This document shows positions 44,401 through 57,500 of a stretch of DNA of 64,000 nt, piece after piece. The DNA comes from Bathymodiolus brooksi. Lineage: Eukaryota; Mollusca; Bivalvia; Mytilida; Modiolidae. The notes beneath the pieces were generated by a model, which worked only from the letters and a program-made list of their open reading frames with translations, had not been told where the DNA came from and ran no database searches. Where the stretch lies: contig OY804583.1 in the NCBI GenBank assembly GCA_963680875.1, forward strand, positions 35,577,331-35,641,330, written 5' to 3'. The translations under genes were made by a program, and so were the position numbers. The number at the start of each line of letters is the position of its first letter. Position 1 is the stretch's first letter.

Positions 44401-47400
44401 ATTAATGTTGACAAAATTAACTTGACACTTGTTTCTATTTATGGACCGAATGATGATAATCCTCAATTTTATGAGAATATCATGTCAATAGTTGAGGAAT
44501 TTGGAAATGAAAATTTTATAATTTGTGGTGATTTCAATCTTGTATTATGTCCAGAGTTAGATTACTGTAACTATTTGCATGTAAATAACCCAAAGTCGAG
44601 AGAGAAGGTTTTAGAATTAATTGAAGAAAGAAGTCTAATAGACCCTTATAGGCAACTTTATCCAGATAGTTTTCGTTATACTTGGAGGAAAAAAAATCCA
44701 TTTAGACAGGCTAGATTGGATTTTTTCCTTTCTACAGAAAGTATGCTTACTAATTTAAAAAATTGTACTATTGATCCAAGTTACAGATCTGATCATTCAA
44801 TGATTATTTTAAGCCTTGTGTTTAATCCCTTCAATAAAGGTAAAGGCTTGTGGAAGTTTAACAACTCACTATTATACGAAAAGGACTACAGCAAAATTGT
44901 AAGGGAAAAAATCATTGATCTGAAAAAACAATATGCAGCATTAATCTTAATAGGGATAAAATTCAAGAAATTGATGATAATGAACTGCAACTTACTATTA
45001 ACGTTCAACTGTTTTTGGAAATGTTACTTTTAGAAATACGAGGAAAAACAATTTCATTTGCAAGCTATATAAAAAAAATTAAGGAACAGAGATTTAGAGA
45101 TCTTCAAGAAGAAATTGCTACCCTTGAAAAAAATGTTACTGAAAACTCAATTGAAAATTTAGAAACAAAAAAGCATGAATTGGAATCTCTTAGAAATGAA
45201 AAAATGAAAGGTAAGTTAGTAAGATCAAGAGCTCAATGGGTAGATGAAGGAGAAAAGCCAACAAAATATTTTTGTGGGCTAGAGTCTAAAAATTATACCA
45301 GTAAGATAATTCCAAAAGTTGAAAAAGATAATGGGGAAATTGTTACAGATCAGAAGGAGATATTAAAAGAAGTACAATATTTTTATGAAAATTTGTACAA
45401 AAATAAAGATGAAGATAAAGGTTGTAGTCTTAAAGATATAGTGGAGGGTTTGAAGGGGGCAAGTATAAGAAAACTCACAGAAGAAGAAAAAGATAATTTA
45501 GAAGGGGAAATTGGGAGCTTTGAAGCTGGGGAAATTTTGAAAAAAATGAAAAATAACAAAAGTCCTGGATCAGATGGGTTTACATCAGAGTTTTTAAAGT
45601 TTTTTTGGAAAGATCTGAAAGTTTTTGTTATTGGTTCTTTAAATTATGGGTATAGCTTAGGAAGTTTATCTGTTACACAAAAACAAGGTATAATCACATG
45701 TTTACCAAAGGGAGACAAATCAAGACATTTTCTAAAAAATTGGCAGCCAATCTCATTGTTGAATACAGTATATAAGATAGGGTCTGGGGTGATAGCAAAT
45801 AGAATTAAAAAAGTTCTCCCCACATTAATTAATAATGATCAGACTGGTTTTATTGCAGGTAGGTACATAGGGGAAAATATTAGGCTTTTGTTTGATACAA
45901 TGGAATATGCAGAGGAGAATGATATACCTGGTTTATTTTTGTTAATAGATTTTGAGAAGGCTTTTGACTCAATATCATGGAACTTTCTTAATAACATTTT
46001 AAAAATTTTCAATTTTGGGGAATCTATTCAAAAATGGGTTAAAACGTTTTATAACAACATTAAATCTGCAGTCAATCAGGGAAGGAATTTATCTGAGTTT
46101 TTTCGTATAGAGAGAGGCTGTAGGCAATGGGATCCGTTGTCCCCTTATTTATTCATACTATGTGCTGAAATAATGGCTATAAAAATAAGAGAAAACCCTA
46201 AAATAAAAGGAATTAAAGTCTTGCACTCAGAACATGAAATTTCTCAGTTCGCTGATGATACATCAGTGATTTTGGATGGATCAGAAGAATCATTAAATGA
46301 AACACTTTTGGAATTGGAATGGTTCAAAAAGATATCAGGCCTTAAAATAAATTTTTCAAAAACACAAGTTATTTGGATAGGAAGCAAAAAATACAGCAGT
46401 GATAGACTATGTGAAAACTGGAATCTCTCCTGGGGAAAAACTACGTTTACAGTTCTGGGAATAAATTTCGATGTTGATATTTCTAAAATTACAAAGATCA
46501 ATTATGAAAAATATTTAAAAAAAATGAAAGGACTCTTTAAACAGTGGAACAAAAGAAATTTAACTCCTATAGGTAAGATTACTGTGGTTAAATCACTAAT
46601 TCTGCCAGTACTTAACCATCTTTTTATTGCACTTCCAAACCCTAGTATAGAAATTATTAAAGATATTGAAGCTATGTTATATACATTTATTTGGAAATCA
46701 TCTGTTAATAGAGTGAAAAAGGATATCATGCAAAAGAAGTATCAAGAGGGGGGACTTAAGATGATTGATATACATTCTTTTATTTTGGCTTTGAAGTCCA
46801 CATGGATCAGGAGACTCTTTTTCAACAATTGTAAATGGCAGAATATTTTTATGTCATCAATTGATATAAATAAACTATCATGTGGCGGTAGTGGATATAT
46901 AGAACAAGTAATAGAAAGTGTAAAAAATCAATTTTGGAAGGATGTATTATATGCTTGGAAATCTGTTATTGAAAAAGACGAAAACAAAGATTGGACAAAC
47001 TTTCTTGCCAATACAGTTTGGTTGAATAAACAGGTAACAATTGACAAAAGAACTATTTTTTATCCAGAGTGGTTCGATAGGGGTGTAAAGTTTGATAACG
47101 ATTTTGTCAATGATGATGGTTCTTTTCTGACTTTAGATCAGTTTTCAAACAAATTTGGACTTTGTGTAAATTTTCTGCAATATAATGGGGTTATTAGTTC
47201 TTTACGACAAATGCTAAAATTATATCCATATGGAGACAAATCATCTAATTTACAGACTCCTTTTGTCCCATTATCTCTACAAAATATTTTTCGAAGTTCT
47301 AAAGGTTCAAAAGATATGTACACAATTCTAAATAAAAACAGTAGTGTTCCTACAGCTCAAAGAAAATGGAATACAGTTTTCGATATTAATTCAAATGAGT

Positions 47401-48472
47401 GGAAGCAAATTTATATACTCCCATTTAAAGCTACAGCATGTACAAAATTACATTGGTTTCAATTTAGAATAAACCACAATATTCTGGCTACTAAATATTT
47501 CCTGAAAAAAATCAAAATTATTGATGATGCAAATTGTAATTTTTGCCAAAAGGAAAATGAAACCATTGAACACATTTTTTGGGGTTGTGAAAATGTACAA
47601 AATCTGCTAGGGCAAGTAAATTCTTGGTTCGGTGACAAAGACATAAACCAAACATTTTTAAAGAAGACTCTAATTTTTGGGGATGTTGATAAAGTATATA
47701 AAGATGATGTATACAATGCCATTTTACTAAACATAAAATACTGTATATATACAAACAGATGTCTGAAGAAAAAATTATCTTTTCATTCGCTTAAAGCCTG
47801 TTTGATAAATTTATATAAAACTGAAAAAATGATTGCTGTCCGAAATCAAAGAATTGCAGAATTTCAATTACATTGGAGTACTTTTGAAAAACTGTTTGAG
47901 GATTGTTGACATAGTTTTTATTCTTATGTAAATTCCCTTTCCATAGAGACACCACTAAATACTAACTGATATAGTCTATCTAAATATACTTTTCTTGTTT
48001 ATATTTACTATACTATAGTATACTTTATAGTATACTCATTACGGGATAATTAAAACAATATGAATGTTTGATCCATCCAAATAATACTTTTGTATAGTCC
48101 AATTGATTGTTTGCACCAGGCCAGACCATAAAAGTTTTATATATAAATGCCAATATAAAGTACAATCTCATCTTCTCAATGTCTTCTTTTTTTTTTCTTC
48201 TTCTTTTTAAAAATACATTAAATTGTTATCTACTTTTTTTTCCTAATTATACAAAAAAATATTTATCATATATTAATAGTAAACAATTGACCTCTTTTCT
48301 CATCTTTTATATTCTAAAAAAAAAAAAAACCTCCACTGCAATATACATATGATTATATATTGGAAAAGATTGTAAGAAGATTTAATTGTACTTTACTATA
48401 TAGATTGTATGATGTTTTATATGTTATTATATTATTGTACTCTATTCTGTATTGATGTATTTTGCAGTTGAG

Positions 48473-48507
<35 letters not shown>

Positions 48508-51500
48508 ATTTACATCCAAAGAGAGTGTCGTCCTCTGTACATAACCAAGTCATTTACGTCGAAAGAGAGTGTGATCCTCTGTACATAACTATATCATTTA
48601 CGTCCAAAAAGTGTGGCATCCTCTGTACATAAACAAGTCATTTACGCCCAGAGAGAGTGTCATCCTCTGTACATAACCAAGTCATGTATGTCCTAAGAGA
48701 GTGTCATCCTCTGTACATAACCAAGTCATTTACCTCCAAAGAGAGTTGCATTTTCTGTATATAACCAAGTCATTTACGTCCAAATAGTGTGCCATCCTCT
48801 GTACATAACCAAGTCATTTACGTTCAAAGAGAGTGCCGTCCTCTGTACATAGCCAACTCATTTACGTCCAGAGAGAGTGTCATCCTCTGTGCATAACAAT
48901 GTCATTTACGTTCAAAGAGAGTGGCATCTTCTGTGCATAGCCAAGTCATTTACGTCCAGATAGAGTGTCATCCTCTGTACATAACCAAGTCATTTACTTC
49001 CAAAGAGAGTGGCATTTTCTGTTCATAACCAAGTCATTTATGCCCAAAGAGAGTGTCATCCGCTGTACATAACCAAATCATTTACGTCCAAAGAGAGTGG
49101 CATTTTTGGTACATAACCAATTCATTTACTTCCAAAGAGAGTGGCATTCTCTGTACATAACCATATCATTTACGTTCAAAGAGAGTGACATTTTCTGTAT
49201 ATAACCAAATCATTTACGTTCAAAGAGAGTGGCATTCTCTGTTCATAGCCAAGTCATTTACGTCCAAAGACAGTGTCATCCTCTGTACATAACCAACTCA
49301 CTGACATCCAAAGAGAGTGGCTTTCTCTGTATATAACCAAGTCATTTGCATCCACAGAGAGTGGCATTTTCTTTACATAGCCACGCCATTTACGTTCAAA
49401 GAGAGTGACTTTCTCTGTGAATAACCAAGTCATTTACGTCAAAAGAGTGGCATTCTCCATACACAACAAACTCATTTATGTCAAAACAGTGGCATGCTCC
49501 ATACACAACAAAGTCATTTATGTCAAACAGTGGCATTCTCCATACACAACAAAGTCATTTATGTCAAAACAGTGCCATGCTTCATACACAGCAACATCAT
49601 TTACTTCAAAAGAGTGGCATTCTCTATACACAACAAAGTCATTTATGTCAAAACAGTGGCATGCTCCATACACAACAAAGTCATTTATGTCAAAAGAGTG
49701 GCATTCTCCATACACAACAAAGACATTTATGTCAAAAGAGTGGCATTCTCCATACATAACAAAGTCATTTATGTCAAAACAGTGCCATGCTCCATACACA
49801 ACAAAGTCATTTATGTCCAAAGAGTGGCATTATCTGTGCATAACCAAGTCATTTACGTCAAAAGAGTGCTATTCTCCGTACACAACAAAGTCATTTATGT
49901 CAAAACAGTGGCATGCTCCATACACAACAAAGTCATTTATGTCAAAAGAGTGGCATTCTTCATACATAACAAAGTCATTTATGTCAAAACAGTGGCATTC
50001 TCCATACACAACAAAGTCATTTATGTCAAAAGAGTGGCATTCTCCATACACAACAAAGACATTTATGTCAAAAGAGTGGCATTCTCCATACATAACAAAG
50101 TCATTTATGTCAAAACAGTGCCATGCTCCATACACAACAAAGTCATTTATGTCCAAAGAGTGGCATTATCTGTGCATAACCAAGTCATTTACGTCAAAAG
50201 AGTGCTATTCTCCGTACACAACAAAGTCATTTATGTCAAAACAGTGGCATGCTCCATACACAACAAAGTCATTTATGTCAAAAGAGTGGCATTCTTCATA
50301 CATAACAAAGTCATTTATGTCAAAACAGTGGCATTCTCCATACACAACAAAGTCATTTATGTCAAAAGAGTGGCATTCTCCATACACAACAAAGTCATTT
50401 ATGTTCAAAGTTTCGATACAACATTTAACCCTAACATGTTCAAAATATCGTTTAACACATATAACCCTAACTTGTTCAAAGTGTTGTTAAACATATATAG
50501 CAATAGTGTGTTCAAATTGTAGCTAAACACATATAACCCTAACATGGCCAATGTGTCGTTAAATGCATACAGCCCTAACGCATACAAAGTGTAGCTAAAC
50601 ACATATAATCCTTACATGTTCAAAGTGTTATTTGACATATATTACCCCAACATGTTCAAAATGTTGATAAACACATGTAGAGTTAACGTGTTCCAATTGT
50701 AGTTAAACGCATGTAATAGTGTGATGTTCAAAATGTCGTTTAACACATATAACCATGACATGTTCAAAGTGTCTTTAAACACGCATAGCCCTAATGTGTT
50801 CAAATTGTAAATAAACACATATATAATTCTAACACGTCCAAAGTTTCGATAACAAATTTAACCCTAACATGATCAAAATATCGCTCAACACATAATAACC
50901 TTAACGTTTTCAAAGAGTAGTTAAACCCATATAACCCTAACATGATCAAATTGTCGTTAAACACATATAAATTAATTTCAGAGTCACATGTCATGCTATG
51001 CGTGTTTTGATTGGTTTAAAAAGTTGAGGTTATTTGTCAATGAACGAAATCTAAAAATAGACGTTGTTCTCAAGTCGTCGCATGCCATTGTCATCAGGTG
51101 ATTTTCTTTGGGGTTATTCAAATCTATTTCCGATTATTTGCCTTATTTTGAAAAAATAAATATATTTTTCAATATCATAGCAAAAAAAACTTTGAATTAA
51201 TTTATAAGGATTGATCGAAATTATTGGTTCAGTTCATTCGAAATAACCTCAATCAGGTTGTACACACCCTTACATGGGTTATGCAAGGGTGTGTACAACC
51301 TGATTGAGGTTATTTCTTCATGAACCGAACAAAAATTGCCATCAATCCTTAAATAACCATAACATGATCAAAGACTAGATAAACATGCATAATCATAAAA
51401 GTGTAGCTAAATACATATAATAATTACGTGCTTAAAGTGTCATTTAACACATATACCCTTAAAATTACCCAATACTTTACCTGTAAGAACGTCACAATTT

Positions 51501-54500
51501 GTTCCCGTAAATCCCTGGTTACATGTGCAGATAAACGTGGCAGTGTTGACTGGGCTGTAACATGATCCAAACACACAGGGATGGTTCATACATCCTGTAT
51601 AAAGGAAAGAGTAAGTGAGGGATTGTTGTTCAACCCCAAATGAGCAATGTTCAGCTATATCATGATGAGAACAAGTTACATTCAATGAGATGATGATGCT
51701 ATCCGCTTTGTACTAGACAAACACGCTTAGTTGGGTCTTAATAGTGTTAGCTCACTGATACAATAGTCCATGCATTGTCATATGAAACCTTTGTATTGTA
51801 GCTGTAGAATAAATATAGAAACATCAAAACCTCCTACCTATACAATATAATTATGTATCAGACTTGGTGTGCAATGAAAATACTGCACTTTTCAATAACC
51901 ATAAAATAATTATATTATAATTAACTACAGATAAGTATGGAGTTGTTAATGGTAAGTAGCATAGTAGTCATTACTTATGCAATAAAACGTAATGAAATAC
52001 GAATGTTCTCAACTCAGGGTTTGTTTTGTTTGTTTGTTTGCTTGTTTTGTTTTGTTTGGTTTTTTTTTTGGTTTTTTTTTGTGTTTTGCTACTTTATTTT
52101 GTTTCGTTTTTTTTCGTATTTATTAATTTTTTTAAATATTTTTGCTTCACAGACACTGACGTTTTACTACTTCTATCATACAGACCTGTGCCTATGGATT
52201 CAAATTTCATTTTCAATCCCCGTGCTGTAGCCTTATCACTGCTAACAAAACTGTCGAACAATACGATCATTTTATTCTTAAATTCATCCTCTGAAGCGTC
52301 CCAAACTTCATGTTGTGTTTTTCCACAGCGTCTGTAAACATATTATATTACATAGGATTTATGTGGTTTGCCTCTTTTATCACATACTCAAGAGTGAGTA
52401 AGTGGTTGTTGCTTAACGCCAACGCTACAATTTTCAGCTATATCGTGGCTAGAATCAGTTAATTTTTAATGAGATGATGAGGTCCACTTTGTACTAGACC
52501 AACACGCTTAAGTGGATTTTTATAGTGCTAGCCCTCTGAAACAACAGTCCACGGATAGACATGTCGCTCCACTTGGACACATTATCCTGATTCCGATCCA
52601 ACCAATCTTTGCACTTTCTCCTTAAAGCATCAAATACCAATTTTTTAGCCTTTCGATTGACCCGATCAGGGCTCGAATCCACGATAAACAGCACTCGAGG
52701 CGAGCACTCTAAGCATTACACCACCGATGAGGTTTCACATACACAACGTTTATGTCAAATAGTCTTAGTAGCAGTAGGAATGTATATGTAGCACGTTAAA
52801 ACTTTGTCTTAGTAGCAGTTGGAATGTATGTAGCAAGTGAAAACTTTGTCTTAGTAGCAGTAGGAATGTATGTAGCAAGTGAAAACTTTGTCTTAGTAGC
52901 AGTAGGAATGTATATAGCAAGTGAAAACTTTGTCTTAGTAGAAGTAGGAATGTATGTGGCAAGTGAACACTTTGTCTTAGTAGAAGTAGGAATGTATGTA
53001 GCAAGTGAAAACTTTGTCTTAGTAGAAGTAGGAATGTATGTAGCAAGTGAACACTTTGTCTTAGTAGCAGTAGGAATGTATGTAGCAAGTGAAAACTTTG
53101 TCTTAGTAGAAGTAGGAATGCATGTAGCAAGTGAATACTTTGTCTTAGTAGCAGTAGGAATGTATGTAGCAAGTGAAAACTTTGTCTTAGTAATAGTAGG
53201 AATGTATATGTAGCAAGTGAAAACTTTGTCTTAGTAGCAGTAGGAATGTATGTAGCAAGTGAAAACTTTGTCTTAGTAGAAGTAGGAATGTATGTAGCAA
53301 GTGAACACTTTGTCTTAGTAGCAGTTGGAATGTATGTAGCAAGTGTAAACTTTGTCTTAGTAACAGTAGGAATGTATGTAGCAAGTGAAAACTTTGTCTT
53401 AGTAGCAGTAGGAATGTATGTAGCAAGTGTAAACTTTGTCTTAGTAGCAGTAGGAATGTATATAGCAAGTGAAAACTTTGTCTTAGTAGAAGTAGGAATG
53501 TATGTAGCAAGTGAAAACTTTGTCTTAGTAATAGTAGGAATGTATATGTAGCAAGTGAAAACTTTGTCTTAGTAGCAGTAGGAATGTATGTAGCAAGTGA
53601 AAACTTTGTCTTAGTAACAGTAGGAATGTATGTAGCAAGTGAAAACTTTGTCTTAGTAGCAGTAGGAATGTATGTAGCAAGTGTAAACTTTGTCTTAGTA
53701 GCAGTAGGAATGTATATAGCAAGTGAAAACTTTGTCTTAGTAGAAGTAGGAATGTATGTAGCAAGTGAAAACTTTGTCTTAGTAATAGTAGGAATGTATA
53801 TGTAGCAAGTGAAAACTTTGTCTTAGTAGCAGTTGGAATGTATTTAGCGACCACCTGTCTTTTGTGACCTTTGATTCCATTTGAATGTCAATAAGACAAG
53901 CTTGACTGTAACATAATGTCATTATTGTTAGCTGGTTGCTTAATTGATTGATTGATTTATTTATTGTGTTTAATGCCACTTTCCGCAATGCTTCAGCTGT
54001 ATCATGGCGACCAGTTTTAGTGGTGGAAGAATCCGGCGTACCTGGAGATAACCACTGACCATGGGCAAGCAACTGGTAAACTTTATCATTTGCGGCTGCG
54101 AGTCGAGTGCACCCTTTTGTGACTGGTTGTCATATGGCATGAGACAGGAAGTCAAGATAAAATAAACATATAACATACTTTGGTCCTGTTTGTCCTAAAA
54201 GGTTGTATCTAAATTCTACCCAATGGTAACAAGCATTGTCGTTGTTACTGATATCCATATCTACAACAGTTCCTCGGAGAATATTATTGGGTACTCCCTG
54301 TAATACAAGAAAATATGATATGATACGATTGATTCATTGATTGCTGTTTGACGTCAAGTGAGAGGTATTTTAGCTATATTCATCACAAGGGAATGATTCA
54401 TTATTGCTTAACGTAAAGTGAGCAAAAATCTTGACAGTTGTTTTCTCTAGGTATTCCATTAAAAATAACGAGCGACATAATATAGGGTTAGTGTTAGGGT

Positions 54501-57500
54501 TGTGGTGGTGAGCGACATAATCTAGGGTTAGTGTTAGGGTTATGGTGGTGAGCGACATAATATAGGGTTAGTGTTAGGGTTGTGGTGGTGAGCGATATAA
54601 TATAGGGTTAGTGTTAGGGTTATGGTGGTGAGCGACATAATATAGGGTTAGTGTTAGGGTTGTGGTGGTGAGCGACATAATATAGGGTTAGTGTTAGGGT
54701 TATGGTGGTGAGCGACATAATATAGGGTTAGTGTTAGGGTTATTTATGGTGGTGAGTGACATAATATAGGGTTGTGGTGGTGAGCGACAAAATATAGGGT
54801 TGTGGTGGTGAGCGACATAATATAGGGTTAGTGTTAGGGTTATGGTGGTATGGACCAAGTTATAGTTTGGTGATAAGTGAGTCTGGCAATATATAGAGGG
54901 ACAAACCTACATTAAAACTACATTATTTATTTTAATGTGGACTTATTTGATGGTGATAAGACTAGTGATGACAGTGAATTAAACAGAGCTATATAATGAG
55001 CATACACTGAATACATTTGTCTTTAAGGGTGGGATATCATTGAGTAAGAGAGGTTCTATCATGTAATATTTGTCTATAATTTGATTTTTGGAGGACGCAT
55101 ATAATCCTGGGTGTGTTTTTATCTTCATGAAGTCTCAGCGTTAAACATACATCTGACACCAGCTGTTTCGTTTTCTCATTGTAGAGAGAAACCATGCATA
55201 TCAAGCTTTCTTGTGGGTCAAACATTATAATTTGAAAATACTAGTCGTTTCCTTATCATACAATACTAACCTGTATTAACCAGACACACTGAAGTCCAGT
55301 ATCGTAATTACTGGGGTAGTTTGGAGTAGTTATATATACTTCATCTCCAGCAGCGACATTTACTGTTTCACCACAATCTATAAAGAAATATTATCTCCCT
55401 TTATTTATTTCTTAAAAGAGTTGTCTTTCTTTGGTAGATCTTGTGATATAATTGTATCCCCCATTGCCTAAATTTGTAAAAGGTGTCTTTCTTTGGTAGG
55501 TGTTGTAATATAACTTTGTCCTCCATTGCCTAAATGTGTAAGAGTTTTCTTTCTTTGGTAGATCTTGTGATATAATTGTATCGCTAATTGCCTAAACTTG
55601 CAAGAGTTGTCTTTCTTTGGTAGGTGTTGTGATATGATTGTATACCCATTTTGCTTATCTATGTAAGAGTTGTCCTTCTTTGGTAGGTCTTGTGATATAA
55701 TTTTACCCCCATTGCTTAAATGTGTAAGAGTTGTCTTTCCTTGGTAGGTGTTGTGATATGATTTTATCCCTCTTTGCTTAAATATGCAAGAGTTGTCTTT
55801 CCTTGGTAGGTGTTCTGATATGATTGTATCTCCCTTTGTTATTTTTTGTAAGAGTTGTCTTTCTTTGGTAGGTGTTAAGATATAATTTGTATCCCATTGT
55901 TTAAATATGTAAGAGTTGTCTTTCTTTGGTAGGTCTTGTGATATAATTTTTATCCCCCATTGTTTAAATGTGTAAGAGTTGTCTTTCTTTGGTAGGTGTT
56001 GTGATATTTCAATTGGTGGAAATTATGTAAATATGTATACATTTATATCTGGGTGGTCTCTTTTCTGTAAAATAATTGCCATCTGACCTCTGTCTTCTGC
56101 AAGATCTTCATCATAATAATTTCCAGCTATAAGTATCTCCTGTATCATAGTGGATGTTAACAATAACAACTTGCCTTTGCCACCATCCCTTTGAACTTAT
56201 TATTGTTTAAAATACTGTTAAGTATCTATTATGCGTGTGGAACCCATTTTCATTGATTTCGTGGCCTAATCAATGCAAGAATATAATATTCCAACGATGT
56301 ATATGTTTTCGTCTTTCCACTATCAAACACCAATAAATAGCAAATTTACCTTATATTTGTATTGTATTTTTTTAACTCAGAATCCACGAAATTAAGAACC
56401 ATAGAATATTTTTATGAGCAATCCACCATTATAAGTAAGTGGACTGGTATTTAAAATACACCAAGAGATAAATTTCACAAATATAAGCAAATAAATTGAC
56501 GTTTAAATATACCGAGAGGTAAATTGGTATTGTCAGATACATATATTGGTTTATATGACTCCGGTATTTTGTGTAATTGATTAATTTATTTATTGTATTT
56601 GGCGCCATTTTTCAGTATTTCAGCTACATCATGGCAACCAATTTTTGTGGTGGAAGAAGCCAGAGTACCCGGAAAGAACCACCGACCATGGGCGAACAAC
56701 TGCTAAACTTTATCACTTGCGGCTGCGAGTCCAGTGCACCCTTTTTGTGATTTACAAAGCAGGGCGCGAACCCACGTAGTATTGATGATAGGCTTGTATG
56801 AGTTGTTAGGTATTCCAACTACCTAAGTCATTGAGCCACCCAGGCCCTGATATTGTGTGTATTTATCTACTTTCGTAGACCAAAAATTTGAGCCCAATGT
56901 TAAAGACTAAAGTGTATATTCCCCTCTTCAATTTCATTAACCATAAATAGTGACCGGGAGCTAAATACAAACAAGATAAAGGGGTACTCATCCTATACCT
57001 TACTACAAGAGCAAAGTACAAAAAGGATAAAGGGGTACTCATCCTATTATTTACTCCTAGAGCTAAGTACAAATAGGATAAATGGGTACTCATCCTATTA
57101 TTTACTCCCAGAGCTAAGTACAAATAGGATAAATGGGTACTCATCATATTACTTACTCCCAGAGTTAAGTACAAACAGGATAAAGGGGTACTCATCCTAT
57201 TACTTACTCTCATAGCTAAGTACAAACAAGATATAGAGGTACTCATCATATTACTTACTCCCTGAGCTAAGAACAAACAAGATAAGTGGGTACTCATCCT
57301 ATTACTTACTCCCAGAGCTAAGAACAAACAAGATAAATGGGTACTCATCCTATTACTTACTCCCAGAGCTAAGTACAAACAAGATAAATGGGTACTCATC
57401 ATATTACTTACTCCCTGAGCTAAGTACAAACAAGATAAATGGGTACTCATCCTATTACTTACTCACAGAGCTAAGTACAAACAAGATAAATGGGTACTCA

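Larger units (their letters stand above)
41375..48502 (+). mobile_element. Full-length Tx1/L1-like LINE, damaged
   Basis: A 7.1-kb non-LTR retrotransposon inserted in the 44-bp minisatellite. It has a 5' UTR, ORF1 (coiled coil plus RRM-like region), an unusually long inter-ORF region of 1.55 kb, ORF2 (endonuclease, reverse transcriptase, Cys-rich tail), a 3' UTR and a poly(A) tail starting at 48473. The 12-bp direct repeat aagtcatttaca flanks it (41363-41374 and 48503-48514). Because the target is itself repetitive, part of that match could be chance. The apurinic-type endonuclease, 'LQDTH' motif and two-ORF layout point to the L1/Tx1 group (family knowledge). ORF1 has a frameshift and a stop and ORF2 a frameshift, so this copy is probably dead. 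Confidence 0.93.
50406..51435. repeat. Degenerate repeat of about 36 bp
   Basis: Units like ACACATATAACCCTAACATG and TTCAAAGTGTTGTTAA. Interrupted by the MAM relic and a foldback element. A short related stretch occurs at 6258-6410 and 21202-21350. Confidence 0.8.

Noticed and set aside
44110..47909. A host gene for an endonuclease/polymerase
   Set aside because: Domain order, target duplication and poly(A) show it is a LINE ORF2.
49405..50522. Long overlapping open frames (over 300 codons) in several frames
   Set aside because: They are made of a 42-bp repeat with no stops; all frames are similarly open and protein composition is meaningless. Same reasoning for frames in the 27-, 33-, 42-, 44- and 51-bp arrays.
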